This document shows positions 16,100 through 25,209 of a DNA stretch of 64,000 bases, in pieces; positions within the stretch are counted from its first letter, which is position 1, and each line of letters opens with the position of its first letter. The translations under genes were made by a program, and so were the position numbers. Under the pieces are notes generated by a model. That model saw only the letters and a list, made by a program, of their open reading frames with translations. It did not search any database and had not been told where the DNA came from. The stretch covers positions 1 to 64,000 of the forward strand of contig ONHA01000021.1 of the NCBI GenBank assembly GCA_900317515.1. Direction: 5' to 3'. This DNA is from an uncultured Eubacteriales bacterium (lineage in GTDB: Bacteria; Bacillota; Clostridia; Lachnospirales; Lachnospiraceae).

Positions 16100-17458
16100 A
16101 TGGCAGCACAAGCCGACAGAAAAATCTTTTACGGGAAGCTCGCGGCGATCGCCGCGCCGATCGCCTTCCAGAGCCTCATGCTCTCGCTGGTGGCGGCGTG
16201 CGACGCGTTCATGCTCGGGCAGGTCGAGCAGAACCAGATGACCGCGGTATCCCTGGCCTCCCAGATCCAGTTCGTCCAGAACATGATCCTCATGGCGATC
16301 ACCGGGGCGGGCTCGATCCTGGGCGCCCAGTACTGGGGCAAGGGAGACAGGGAGACGATGCAGAAGCTCTTTCACCTGATGCTGCGGTTTGCGGGGTTAC
16401 TCTCGATCCTCTTTTTCGCTCTCTGCGAGCTGGTTCCGGGGATCCTCATGATGCTCTTTACGGGGGACGCGGAGCTCATCGCGATCGGGAGCAGCTACCT
16501 TCGGATCGCCGGCTGGTCCTACCTCATCACGGGAATCTCCCAATGCTACATCGCGATGATGAAGGTCACGGACCATGTGACGCCGAGCGCCTGGATCAGC
16601 GCGGCGGCGGTCATACTGAACATCGTGTTTAATGCGGTTTTCATTTTCGGAATGCTCGGAGCGCCGAGAATGGAAGCGCGGGGCGCCGCGCTCGCGACGA
16701 CGATCGCCCGCGTCATCGAGCTCCTTCTGTGTCTCATGATTTCGGCCGGGGCGGGCTACATACGGCCGGCGCTCACGAGGCTCTTTGAGGGCAGCCGGCA
16801 GCTGACGCTCGATTTCGGGCGGCAGTGTCTGCCGCTTCTGGGCGGGTCTCTCCTCTGGGGCGTCGGCTTCACCTCCTACACGGCGATCATCGGCCACATG
16901 GGGACGGACGCGGCTGCGGCCAACTCGGTCGCCGCGGTCATCCGCGACCTCATCTGCTGCGCCTGCAACGGCATCGGCAGCGCCGCGGGGATCATGGTCG
17001 GCAATGCGCTCGGCGCGGGAGACCTTGAGCGCGGAAAAGAGTACGGGATCCGGCTGGTGAAAATCTCCTATGTGATCGGCTTTGCCTCCACGGCGCTCGT
17101 GCTCGCGGTCACGCCGCTGGTTGTCCGGATGGTGATCCTCACGGACGAGGCCCGCGGGTATCTGACCGGGATGATGGTCATCATGGCATTTTATATGATC
17201 GGGCGGTGCGTCAACACGATCACGATCAACGGGGTGCTGGATGGCGGCGGAGATACGATTTTCGATATGTACAGCCTCGCGGTCTGCATGTGGGGCATCG
17301 CGATCCCGCTCGCGCTTTTAGGCGCGTTTGTCTTCCACTGGCATGTGCTTTTGGTTTACGCCTGCACCTGCCTCGACGAGGTGGGCAAGATCCCGTGGGT
17401 CATGCTCCGCTTCAGAAAATACAAGTGGCTCAGGAACCTGACCCGGGACACGGAATAA
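16100..17458 (+). CDS. MATE family multidrug/cation efflux protein
   Basis: This 452-residue membrane protein has about 12 hydrophobic segments in two similar halves. The first half contains ADAFMLG-like ACDAFMLGQVEQNQMTAVSL and GAGSILGAQYWGKGD; the second contains SVAAVIRDLICCACNGIGSA and MVGNALGAGDLERGKEYG. These are the standard MATE motifs. It likely exports organic cations using Na+ or H+. AAGGAG precedes the ATG. It stands alone and is closed by a strong bidirectional terminator. Confidence 0.93.
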   Translation: MAAQADRKIFYGKLAAIAAPIAFQSLMLSLVAACDAFMLGQVEQNQMTAVSLASQIQFVQNMILMAITGAGSILGAQYWGKGDRETMQKLFHLMLRFAGLLSILFFALCELVPGILMMLFTGDAELIAIGSSYLRIAGWSYLITGISQCYIAMMKVTDHVTPSAWISAAAVILNIVFNAVFIFGMLGAPRMEARGAALATTIARVIELLLCLMISAGAGYIRPALTRLFEGSRQLTLDFGRQCLPLLGGSLLWGVGFTSYTAIIGHMGTDAAAANSVAAVIRDLICCACNGIGSAAGIMVGNALGAGDLERGKEYGIRLVKISYVIGFASTALVLAVTPLVVRMVILTDEARGYLTGMMVIMAFYMIGRCVNTITINGVLDGGGDTIFDMYSLAVCMWGIAIPLALLGAFVFHWHVLLVYACTCLDEVGKIPWVMLRFRKYKWLRNLTRDTE

Positions 17459-17500
17459 AAAGCGGCCGGCCTCTCAGATTGAGAGAAGCCGGCCGTTTTC
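17457..17500. terminator. Bidirectional terminator between MATE and dipeptide epimerase genes
   Basis: The stem CGGCCGGC...GCCGGCCG has A-rich and T-rich flanks on both sides, serving both convergent genes. Confidence 0.8.
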
Positions 17501-18568
17501 GAAGCCTTCGATGCCCATTCCGGGGGCATCGGAGACCGTGATGGTCTTTTCGTTGAATACGGCGCCGCCGTACACCGGATCCTCCCGGCAAAGGACGGGG
17601 CCGTCGAGATCGATCTTTGTGATGATTTTCTTTGCGCAGGCAAGCTCGACCGCCGCGTTGACGGACACCTTGCCCTCGAGCATGCAGCCCAGCATGCACT
17701 CCACGCCGTAGATCTCGGCTGCGGAGACGATCTTCAGGGCGTTGTAGAGGCCGCCGCATTTCATGAGCTTGATGTTGATGTAGTCCGCGGCGTGCATCTG
17801 CATGATCCGGAGGGCGTCCTCCGGGGAGAATACGCTCTCGTCCGCGAGCACCGGCACGTAGCTGCGCTCGGTGACATACTTAAGGCCCTCGATGTCGGCC
17901 GCCTTGACCGGCTGCTCGACGAGCTCGATCTTAAGGCCCTTCTCCTGCATCTCGTTGAGGATCCGGACAGCCTGCTTGGGCGTCCAGGCCTGATTCGCGT
18001 CGATGCGGATGAGGACGTCGTCCCCGGCGGCCTCGCGGACCGCGGAGAGGCGGGCGACGTCGAGCTCGGGGCTCACGCCGACCTTGACCTTGAGGCAGTC
18101 GTAGCCGCGCCGGATCGCATCCCGGGTGTCGGCGGCCATCTGCTCGGGCGGATTTACGCTGATGGTGATGTCCGTCGTGATTTCTTTTCTGGCTCCTCCG
18201 AGGAGCTTGTGCACCGGGACGCCGTAGAGCTTCCCGTAGAGGTCCCACACGGCCATGTCGACCGCGGCCTTGGCGCTCGTGTTGTGGACGATGCACCGCT
18301 GGATGGTCTGAAGAACATCCTCGAGAGCGTCGATGTCCATGCCGATGATGGACTTTCCGATGTGGTCCCTGATTGCGCCGACGATGGCACCGGTCGTGTC
18401 GCCGGTGATGACGCCGGTCGGCGGGGCCTCGCCGAAGCCCCGCTCGCCCGTGTCGGTGATGATCTCGACGATCACGTCCTCCACGCTGTCAACGCTCCGG
18501 AGCGCCGTTTTGAAGGGCACCCGGAGAGGAATGGATATTCTGTAGAGTTTTACGTCTGTGATTTTCAT
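17474..18568 (-). CDS. Dipeptide epimerase (enolase superfamily, L-Ala-D/L-Glu type)
   Basis: This 364-residue enolase-superfamily enzyme has the capping domain at residues 1-120 and a barrel carrying the dipeptide epimerase pattern: LKVKVG (acid/base Lys), RIDANQAW (metal Asp), ELVEQPV (Glu), LADESVF (Asp) and the second Lys in NIKLMKCGG. It would epimerise L-Ala-D-Glu from peptidoglycan or related dipeptides. AAGGAG precedes the ATG. It is followed on the same strand, upstream, by a DUF819 membrane protein that could import the dipeptide; that link is inference. Confidence 0.9.
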   Translation of the reverse strand: MKITDVKLYRISIPLRVPFKTALRSVDSVEDVIVEIITDTGERGFGEAPPTGVITGDTTGAIVGAIRDHIGKSIIGMDIDALEDVLQTIQRCIVHNTSAKAAVDMAVWDLYGKLYGVPVHKLLGGARKEITTDITISVNPPEQMAADTRDAIRRGYDCLKVKVGVSPELDVARLSAVREAAGDDVLIRIDANQAWTPKQAVRILNEMQEKGLKIELVEQPVKAADIEGLKYVTERSYVPVLADESVFSPEDALRIMQMHAADYINIKLMKCGGLYNALKIVSAAEIYGVECMLGCMLEGKVSVNAAVELACAKKIITKIDLDGPVLCREDPVYGGAVFNEKTITVSDAPGMGIEGFENGRLLSI

Positions 18569-18583
18569 GTTAAGCTCCTTTTA

Positions 18584-19750
18584 TCAGCCGGCCAGCATCT
18601 CCATGATGCGGGCGACCATGATGCCGCAGGGCGTGCCGATGACGTAGCCGAGGAGCGCCATCAGGATGCCGACGGGAACCAGCGAGCCGGAGTAGGATCC
18701 GGCCAGGACCGGCGCGGAGGCGGTGCCGCCGATGTTGGCGAGGGACGCGACCGAGGCGGTGAAGAGGTCGATCTTGAGAAGCTTGCATAGTGCGACCATG
18801 AGAACCGCGTGGATCGCGAGGATGATGAAGCCCGTAAGGATCCAGGCGGGGGCGTCAGCGAGCTCAAGAAGGCTTGCGCGGGAGGCGAGCAGGGCGACGA
18901 CGCTGTAGAGAAGCAGGTTGGAGACTTCCTGGGAGCCTTTTATTTTCCCGAGCGGGGAGACCGCGCCGATGAGGCCAAGGACCGTGATGAGCAGGATCGT
19001 CCAGGTCGCCTTGTCGAGGAACGGCAGCGCGCTGTTTATGGCGGCGCCGATATTCTGGGCGATCGCCGAGACGATGAGAGAGGTTCCGATCAGGAAAATG
19101 AGACCCTGGAACTCGATCGTCTGCTTATTCGCCTTTGCCTCCTCCTCGAGACGGCTAGAGACCTCGTCCAGGGCGCGGACGTCGGCTTTGGTCCATTTGT
19201 TGAAGCGGGGCGCCATCTGGACGAACCAGAGCAGGAACATGACCCAGATGGAGTAGTCGATGGAGTCGATGACGAGCGCGTAGCCCATGTCGGCCTCACT
19301 GATGTCGAGCGCGGCCTGGACCGCGACCATGTTGCCGGAGCCGCCGAGCCAGCTGCCGCAGAGGGCGCCGAGGCCCTTCCAGGAGTCGGCACCGATGACG
19401 CCCTTCATGAGCAGGAAGGCGAGCACGAAGCCGAGCATGATGGTGAGCGAGGCGGAGAAGAAGCCGATGAGCATCCGGGGTCCGAGCTTAATGACCTTGC
19501 GGATGTCGCAGCGGAGCAGCATCGCAAAGACCATCGCGTAGGTGAATGGATTCTTAAGGGCGCTGTAAGCGGGCTTTGTGGCGTCCATGTCCCAGACTTT
19601 GAGCGTGCATAAGAGCATGGCGATGAGATAGAGAAGAACGACGGCGGGGATGAATTTGAAGAATTTCCAGCCTGTCTTCTTCTCGAGCGTCACCAGCACG
19701 CCGGCCAGGAAGACCAGCAGGGCGACATAGGTGAAACCGTTGGTGATCAT
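18584..19750 (-). CDS. DUF819 family integral membrane protein
   Basis: This 388-residue protein has about 10-11 transmembrane segments and typical DUF819 features such as GALCGSWLGGSGNMVAVQ near residue 130 and the mirrored ANIGGTASAPVLAGSYSGS near residue 345. The paired glycine-rich re-entrant motifs resemble those of transporter folds. The function is unknown. Its stop is only 15 bases from the epimerase start, so they form an operon. GAGGAGG precedes the ATG. Transport of a peptidoglycan dipeptide is a reasonable guess from the neighbour. Confidence 0.85.
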   Translation of the reverse strand: MITNGFTYVALLVFLAGVLVTLEKKTGWKFFKFIPAVVLLYLIAMLLCTLKVWDMDATKPAYSALKNPFTYAMVFAMLLRCDIRKVIKLGPRMLIGFFSASLTIMLGFVLAFLLMKGVIGADSWKGLGALCGSWLGGSGNMVAVQAALDISEADMGYALVIDSIDYSIWVMFLLWFVQMAPRFNKWTKADVRALDEVSSRLEEEAKANKQTIEFQGLIFLIGTSLIVSAIAQNIGAAINSALPFLDKATWTILLITVLGLIGAVSPLGKIKGSQEVSNLLLYSVVALLASRASLLELADAPAWILTGFIILAIHAVLMVALCKLLKIDLFTASVASLANIGGTASAPVLAGSYSGSLVPVGILMALLGYVIGTPCGIMVARIMEMLAG

Positions 19751-20031
19751 TTTATTTTCCTCCTCATAAGAAAAGATTTATAAGATGCACATCAGATGGT
19801 ATAATAAAATGCAGTGCTTTTCAAGCATTTTTTTTGGCATATATGCTGTAACCGCTGCGGAGAGGGACTCTTATTATGGCAAAAATGACAACGATGCGAG
19901 TGCTCTTTCGGCTTCTCATGGCGGGGGCGGTCGTGTATCCGATCTGTCGCGCCGCGACGAGCCCCTATGCGGCGAGGCCGTCGGAGGGCGGGAAGACATC
20001 GGTTTCATTGGATTCATTATCGGAGGAAATT

Positions 20032-20526
20032 ATGGAAAATGCACACATCATCTATCTCGCGGGAGGGTGCTTCTGGGGAACACAGAAATTCTTTGACCAG
20101 TTTGACGGCGTGCTCGGAACCGAGGTGGGCTACGCGAACGGGAACACGGAGGCGCCGACCTACCACGAGGTCTGTGCGGGCAGCGGCCACGCGGAGACCG
20201 TGAAGATCGTCTATGACCCGGGGAGGATCACGCTCACGGAGCTCCTTGAGTACTATTTCATGGTGATCGACCCGACGTCGGTGAACCGGCAGGGGAACGA
20301 CCGGGGGATCCAGTACCGGACCGGGATCTACTATGAGGACGAGGCGCTTCTGCCGGAGATCGAGGAGGCATACGCCGCGGAGGAGAAGAAGGTCGGGGAG
20401 AAGCTCGCGGTGGAGGTGCTGCCGCTTGAGAACTACTATACGGCGGAGGAGTACCACCAGAAGTACCTCGACAAGAACCCGGGAGGGTACTGCCACATTC
20501 CGGGGAAGTATATGCATCTGACATGA
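20032..20526 (+). CDS. msrA: Peptide-methionine (S)-S-oxide reductase
   Basis: This 164-residue enzyme reduces methionine S-sulfoxide. The active site GGCFWGTQKFFD is at residues 10-21, and GYANGNTEAPTYHEVCAGSG and YHQKYLDKNPGGYC follow as in the family. I start it at 20032, where GGAGGA stands four bases before the ATG. The frame stays open back to 19876 with a hydrophobic stretch (MRVLFRLLMAGAVVYPICRA) that could be a signal or anchor, so a 216-residue exported form is possible. Confidence 0.92.
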   Translation: MENAHIIYLAGGCFWGTQKFFDQFDGVLGTEVGYANGNTEAPTYHEVCAGSGHAETVKIVYDPGRITLTELLEYYFMVIDPTSVNRQGNDRGIQYRTGIYYEDEALLPEIEEAYAAEEKKVGEKLAVEVLPLENYYTAEEYHQKYLDKNPGGYCHIPGKYMHLT

Positions 20527-20621
20527 GAGGGACGGTTCTTCGCAGAGGGGGACGGTTCTTCGCGGAGGGGGACGGTTCTCCGCAGAGGAGAACCGTCCCC
20601 CTCCGCGAAGAACCGTCCCCG
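20527..20621. repeat. Nested GGGACGGTTCT palindromic repeat
   Basis: The unit GGGGACGGTTCT occurs three times with 20-base spacing (20531, 20551 and 20571), then twice in inverse form (20591 and 20611). The second to fifth units fold into a long, nearly perfect hairpin (20548-20620) with a four-base loop near GCAG. It lies directly after msrA and may also end transcription, though there is no T run. Confidence 0.85.
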
Positions 20622-20704
20622 GCTTTCCCTCTTGCATTTCCGGGGAAATATGTGTAAAATATATAGATTAAGGCACATTGAAGGCTGCCTCGAAAGGATA
20701 TGAC

Positions 20705-21706
20705 ATGGCGAAACCCGGATTCGCGGCCGTCTACGGCCACCAAGACATCATAGCGCACATGAAGAAGGCCGTGCAGACCGGAAGGGTCTCGCACGCTTAT
20801 CTTCTCGCGGGCGAAAAAGGATCCGGGAAGAAAATGCTCGCCGGCCTCTTCGCCGCCGCGCTCCTCTGCGAGAGCGACCGGAACGAGCCCTGCGGGCGCT
20901 GCCTCTCCTGCCGGAAGGCGAAGGACGGGAACCACCCGGACATCATCTGGGTGAAGCACGAGAAGCCGGAGCTCATTAAGATCGATGAGATCCGCGACCA
21001 GGTCGTCGGAACGGTTGACATAAAACCCTATGAGAGCCGCTTCAAGATCTACATCATCCCGGACGCGGACAAGATGAATCCGCAGGCGCAGAATGCATTT
21101 TTAAAGACGATCGAGGAGCCGCCGTCCTACGCGGTGATCATGCTCCTCGCGGACAACCCGGACGCACTCCTTGAGACCGTCAGGTCCCGCTGCGTGCGGC
21201 TCGACCTCCGGGCGGTCCCGGATGCGGAGGTGAAGGAGTATCTCACGGAGGAGCTTCACTGCTCCGCCGGCGAGGCTGCCCTCCTTGCCGCCTTCGGCCA
21301 GGGCAACATCGGGCGTGCGCGCGCCGCGGCCCGGGATGAGGTCTTCCGGGAGATGCTGGACACCGCGATCCGCCTCATGAAGAGCATTCACGACATGCCG
21401 GTCGTCGAGATCGTGACGACGGTGAAGATCCTGGCAGAACAGAAGGAGCGCATTTACGATTTCCTCGATATCCTGCTCCTGTGGTTCAGGGACGTCCTTC
21501 TGTACAAGGCCACACGGGATCTCGACGGTCTTATTTTCAGAAATGAAGCCAGCGAGATCCGGCGCGAGTCGTCCGCCTGCTCCTACGAGGGGCTGGAGGA
21601 GATCCTTTCCTCCATCGAGAAAGCGAAGACGCGTCTTCGCGCAAATGTTAATTTTGAACTCGCGGTCGAGCTCCTTACGCTCACGATCCGCGATAACCTG
21701 TCCTGA
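20705..21706 (+). CDS. holB: DNA polymerase III delta-prime subunit
   Basis: This 333-residue clamp-loader subunit has the AAA+ fold: GHQDIIAHMKKAVQTGRVSH near the start, the P-loop AGEKGSGKKM, four cysteines of the zinc module (CGRCLSC with the earlier Cys), IPDADKMNPQAQNAFLKTIE and the RSRC arginine-finger motif. A start at 20705 is preferred because AAAGGA precedes that ATG. It opens the holB-ricT-trmN6-rsmI set, as in Bacillus. Confidence 0.93.
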   Translation: MAKPGFAAVYGHQDIIAHMKKAVQTGRVSHAYLLAGEKGSGKKMLAGLFAAALLCESDRNEPCGRCLSCRKAKDGNHPDIIWVKHEKPELIKIDEIRDQVVGTVDIKPYESRFKIYIIPDADKMNPQAQNAFLKTIEEPPSYAVIMLLADNPDALLETVRSRCVRLDLRAVPDAEVKEYLTEELHCSAGEAALLAAFGQGNIGRARAAARDEVFREMLDTAIRLMKSIHDMPVVEIVTTVKILAEQKERIYDFLDILLLWFRDVLLYKATRDLDGLIFRNEASEIRRESSACSYEGLEEILSSIEKAKTRLRANVNFELAVELLTLTIRDNLS

Positions 21707-21730
21707 CGGGCGGGCTTTGGGAGTTTATGT

Positions 21731-22846
21731 ATGACGAGAGTTGTTGGCGTTAAGTTTAAGAATGTTAGTAAAATTTATTATTTTGATCCCATGTCCTTTG
21801 AGATCCACTACGATGACCGGGTGATCGTCGAGACCGCCCGCGGCATCGAGTACGGCCAGGTGGTCATCGCTCCGATGGAGTTTCCGGATGAGCGGGTCCC
21901 GCAGCCGCTGAAGCCGATCCTCCGGATGGCGACGGCGGACGACCGGGAGCGGGCAGCGGAGAACCACCGGAAGGAGCGGGAGGCCTACTGGATCTGCAAG
22001 AGCAAGATCGCCGAGCGGGAGCTCGACATGAAGCTGATCAAGGCGGAGTACACATTTGACAACAGCAAGGTGCTCTTTTATTTCACGGCGGACGGAAGAA
22101 TCGATTTCCGCGATCTCGTGAAGGATCTGGCGGGCATCTTCAAGACCAGGATCGAGCTTAGGCAGATCGGCGTGCGCGACGAGACCAAGCTGCTCGGCGG
22201 CATGGGCGTCTGCGGGCGGCCGCTCTGCTGCCACACGTTCCTCACCGAGTTCGCGCCGGTCTCCATCAAAATGGCCAAGGAGCAGAACCTCTCGCTCAAC
22301 CCGACCAAGATCTCCGGCAGCTGCGGCCGGCTTATGTGCTGCCTCAAAAACGAGTCCGACATGTACGCCGAGCTCTCGAAGAACCTGCCGAACAAGGGCG
22401 ACCAGATGACCGCCCCGGACGGCCGGCACGGCGAGGTCCAGTCCGTGGACATCCTTCGGCAGCGGGTGAAGTGCATCGTCGACATGGAGAACGACGAGAG
22501 GGAGCTTCAGGAGTACCATATCGACGAGATCACCTTCATCCCGCACTCGAAGCGGCCGAAGAACCAGCAGCCGAAGGCGGAGAAAGCCGCAAAGAAGGCT
22601 GAAAATGAAGGAAACGAGCCGAAAGAGAAGGGAAATGAAAAGAAAAACCCCGAAAAGCGGCCCGAGAAGCGCTCCGGCGAAAAGCCCGTGAAGGGAAAAC
22701 CCGAGAAGGAGAACGCCGGCGGTGAAAAAGAACCGGCCGGAAAGCGCGAGCACGAGCGCCCGAAGAACAGGCGTCCGAAGCGGAAGAAGGGCGATTTCCA
22801 GCGCAGGGACGGCGAGTCCGCCCGGAAGGAAGCGGACGCGACATGA
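21731..22846 (+). CDS. ricT: PSP1-domain protein RicT (YaaT)
   Basis: The first 270 or so of 371 residues match the PSP1/RicT family: VVGVKFKNVSKIYYFDP, the VETARGIEYGQVV strand, LGGMGVCGRPLCCHTFL and GSCGRLMCCLKNE, which carry the conserved cysteines that bind Fe-S clusters in the RicAFT complex. In Bacillus this complex controls RNase Y-dependent RNA processing. The last 100 residues are a low-complexity Lys/Glu/Pro tail (KPEKENAGGEKEPAGKREHE style) not essential to the domain. Its stop overlaps trmN6 by four bases. Confidence 0.92.
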   Translation: MTRVVGVKFKNVSKIYYFDPMSFEIHYDDRVIVETARGIEYGQVVIAPMEFPDERVPQPLKPILRMATADDRERAAENHRKEREAYWICKSKIAERELDMKLIKAEYTFDNSKVLFYFTADGRIDFRDLVKDLAGIFKTRIELRQIGVRDETKLLGGMGVCGRPLCCHTFLTEFAPVSIKMAKEQNLSLNPTKISGSCGRLMCCLKNESDMYAELSKNLPNKGDQMTAPDGRHGEVQSVDILRQRVKCIVDMENDERELQEYHIDEITFIPHSKRPKNQQPKAEKAAKKAENEGNEPKEKGNEKKNPEKRPEKRSGEKPVKGKPEKENAGGEKEPAGKREHERPKNRRPKRKKGDFQRRDGESARKEADAT

Positions 22847-23571
22847 TCCGGAAAGACGACCTTCTGAACGGGAATTTCATTTTCCAGGATACCGAAGGCT
22901 TCCTCTTCGGGATGGACGCGGTGCTGCTGGCCCACTATCCGGTTCTGCGGCGGTGCGACAACGTGCTTGACCTCTGCACCGGGAACGGCGCGGTGCCGCT
23001 CATCATGGAGCCGGCGGGGCGGAGTATGGGGGTTCATTTTACGGGACTTGAGATCCAGAAAAGCGCGGTATCCCTCGCGGAAAAGTCCGTGGCTTATAAC
23101 GGCCTTGGCGAAAGCATCCGCATCATAGAAGGCGACGTGAAGGAAGCGGCGCGGCTTTTGCCGGCGGCTTCCTTTTCTCTTGTGACGGTGAACCCGCCTT
23201 ACATGAAGGGCGGACACGGGCTCGCGGGGGAGAGTGAGGCGCGGACGATCGCGCGGCACGAGGTGCTCCTTACGCTCGCGGATGTGGCCCGGGAGGGCTC
23301 CCGCATGCTCAAAATGCACGGGCGGCTTGCCATGGTGCACCGGCCGGAGCGGCTGCCGGAGATATTTGCGGAGCTTTCGAAGAATCACCTGGAGCCGAAG
23401 CGGATGCGGCTTGTGTATCCGACGGCGGACAAGGCCCCGAATATGGTGCTCATCGAGGCGGTGAAGGGCGGCAACCCGGGCCTTAAGATCGATCCGCCGC
23501 TTGTCGTCTACAATGAGGACAGGAGCTATACAGAGGAACTTAAACGCATTTACGGGATAAAGGAGGTATAG
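22843..23571 (+). CDS. trmN6: tRNA1(Val) adenine-N6-methyltransferase family protein
   Basis: This 242-residue SAM-dependent methyltransferase has motif I VLDLCTGNGAVPLIM, FTGLEIQKSAVSLAEKSVAY and the catalytic NPPYMKGG motif. These are features of the TrmN6/YabB family that modifies A37 of tRNA1(Val). It overlaps ricT by four bases, and rsmI starts one base after its stop. The substrate assignment is by family and gene order. Confidence 0.88.
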   Translation: MIRKDDLLNGNFIFQDTEGFLFGMDAVLLAHYPVLRRCDNVLDLCTGNGAVPLIMEPAGRSMGVHFTGLEIQKSAVSLAEKSVAYNGLGESIRIIEGDVKEAARLLPAASFSLVTVNPPYMKGGHGLAGESEARTIARHEVLLTLADVAREGSRMLKMHGRLAMVHRPERLPEIFAELSKNHLEPKRMRLVYPTADKAPNMVLIEAVKGGNPGLKIDPPLVVYNEDRSYTEELKRIYGIKEV

Positions 23572-24417
23572 ATGACCGGCACACTCTATCTCATCGGGAC
23601 GCCGATCGGCAATCTGGAGGACATGACGTACCGCGCGGTGCGGGTCCTTGGTGAGGCGGACCTCATCGCCTGCGAGGACACGCGGACCTCGGGGGTGCTC
23701 CTTAAGCACTTTGACATTCACACGCCGCTCATAAGCTACCACAAATTCAACGAAAATGAGCGCGGCGAGGAGCTCGTCGACAAGCTCCTTGCCGGGCAGA
23801 ACATCGCCCTCATCACGGATGCGGGCATGCCGGGGATCTCGGATCCCGGGGAGGTGCTCGTCAGAATGTGCCACGAGGCGGGGATCACGGTCACGGCGGT
23901 GCCGGGCCCGTCCGCGGTGGTGACGGCCCTCGCGCTCTCAGGCCGGGATACGAGGCGGTTTTCATTTGAGGGATTTCTCCCGCAGGAGAAGAAGGAGCGC
24001 GATCAGGTCCTCATGGAAATGAAAACCGAGACCCGCACGATGATCCTCTATGAGGCTCCCCACCGGCTTGCAAAGACACTGGGGGTCCTTAAGGAGACGC
24101 TCGGCGGAGAGCGGAAGATCTCGCTCTGCCGGGAACTGACGAAGAAGTTTGAGACGGTCACGGACACGACGATCGATGAGGCGATGGAGGCGCTCGAACT
24201 GACGCCGGCCCGCGGGGAGTACGTGCTGGTCCTTGCCGGGCGGGACCCGGGCGAGGCCGAGGCGGAGCGGGCGGCGTCCTTTGCGGAGATTCCGCTCGCG
24301 GACCATGTGGCGTCCTACGAGGCGCAGGGCATGAGCCGCAAGGAGGCCATGAAGGCGGCGGCGAAGGACCGCGGGATAAGCCGGCGGGAGGTGTACCAGG
24401 CGCTGCTTGGGGAGTGA
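23572..24417 (+). CDS. rsmI: 16S rRNA (cytidine(1402)-2'-O)-methyltransferase
   Basis: This 281-residue member of the tetrapyrrole methylase fold begins LYLIGTPIGNLEDMTYRAVR, followed by ACEDTRTSGVLL, ISYHKFNEN, LITDAGMPGISDPGEVLV and VPGPSAVVTALALSG, the standard RsmI sequence. It 2'-O-methylates C1402 in the ribosomal decoding centre. AAAGGAGG precedes the ATG. It ends the operon and is followed by a long hairpin. Confidence 0.95.
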   Translation: MTGTLYLIGTPIGNLEDMTYRAVRVLGEADLIACEDTRTSGVLLKHFDIHTPLISYHKFNENERGEELVDKLLAGQNIALITDAGMPGISDPGEVLVRMCHEAGITVTAVPGPSAVVTALALSGRDTRRFSFEGFLPQEKKERDQVLMEMKTETRTMILYEAPHRLAKTLGVLKETLGGERKISLCRELTKKFETVTDTTIDEAMEALELTPARGEYVLVLAGRDPGEAEAERAASFAEIPLADHVASYEAQGMSRKEAMKAAAKDRGISRREVYQALLGE

Positions 24418-24426
24418 AGGCTTTTA

Positions 24427-24480
24427 AACGCAATAAGGGACGATTCTCCGAAGAGGAGAATCGTCCCTTGCTTATGCGTT
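24427..24480. repeat. Long hairpin after rsmI (GGGACGATTCT family)
   Basis: The arms AACGCA + AAGGGACGATTCTCC and GGAGAATCGTCCCTT + GCGTT pair around a loop of about five bases. The core differs by one base from the GGGACGGTTCT repeats. It sits between the convergent rsmI and cytidylate-kinase-like genes and may terminate both. Confidence 0.75.
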
Positions 24481-24489
24481 GCGTTTTGA

Positions 24490-25104
24490 TTATCTCTCGA
24501 GATACCCGAGTCTCTCCAGGAAGTCCTCGATGAACTTCACGGACTCCTCGAGCCCCAGGGCGGAAGAGTTCAGCATGAGGTCCTTGTTCTCCGGGGAGCC
24601 CCACTTCTGGTCCGTGTAGAACTGGTAGTAGGCGCGGCGGGTCTTGTCGATCCGGCGGACGATCTTGTCGGCGGCCAGATTGTCGGCGATGCCCTCGACG
24701 ACCATGATCCGTTTGATACGGTCAAGGCGCGGCGCATAGATGAAAATGTTCACGAGGCACGGATAATTCTGCAGCACATCGTCCGCGCAGCGGCCGACGA
24801 AGATCGCGGAGCCCTTGTTGGCCTCCTCGCGGATGATCTGGGCCTGGAGCGCATAGAGCCTGGACGAGCGGGACGCCGTGTCCACGCCGTAGGCGATGTA
24901 GGGTTCAAAGAACGGATTGGAGAGTCTCTCGTCGTCGGATTCGAGGTCTGCCTCGTCGAATCCGTGTTTTTCGGCGATCATGGTAATCATGTTCTTGTCG
25001 AAGACCGGGATATCGAGATCCTTGCCGAGCGCTTCGGCGATCATACGTCCGCCGCTCCCGTATTCACGGCCGATGGTGATCAGGACTTTTTGTGTGAGCT
25101 TCAT
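24490..25104 (-). CDS. Cytidylate kinase-like family protein
   Basis: This 204-residue P-loop protein has ITIGREYGSGGRMIAEALGK, the variant phosphate-binding loop of this family, then PVFDKNMI and SAIFVGRCADDVL, the later LID-like arginine region RLDRIKRIMVVEG and RRIDKTRRAYYQFYTDQKWG. Such proteins are common in clostridia and distinct from the housekeeping Cmk; their substrate is not firmly known. AAAGGAGG precedes the ATG. It stands alone. Confidence 0.88.
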   Translation of the reverse strand: MKLTQKVLITIGREYGSGGRMIAEALGKDLDIPVFDKNMITMIAEKHGFDEADLESDDERLSNPFFEPYIAYGVDTASRSSRLYALQAQIIREEANKGSAIFVGRCADDVLQNYPCLVNIFIYAPRLDRIKRIMVVEGIADNLAADKIVRRIDKTRRAYYQFYTDQKWGSPENKDLMLNSSALGLEESVKFIEDFLERLGYLER

Positions 25105-25209
25105 GGTATCGCCTCCTTTGGGGTATTTCTTTATGAGTATTTTAGCACAAATTGACGGAAAAATAAATAGATAATCGTGGAAGATTGTGAAAAATTACGA
25201 GCACGGTTC

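Noticed and set aside
20527-20621. Nested hairpin as a strong intrinsic terminator of msrA
   Set aside because: There is no T run after the stem; I list it as a repeat, though it may still slow polymerase.
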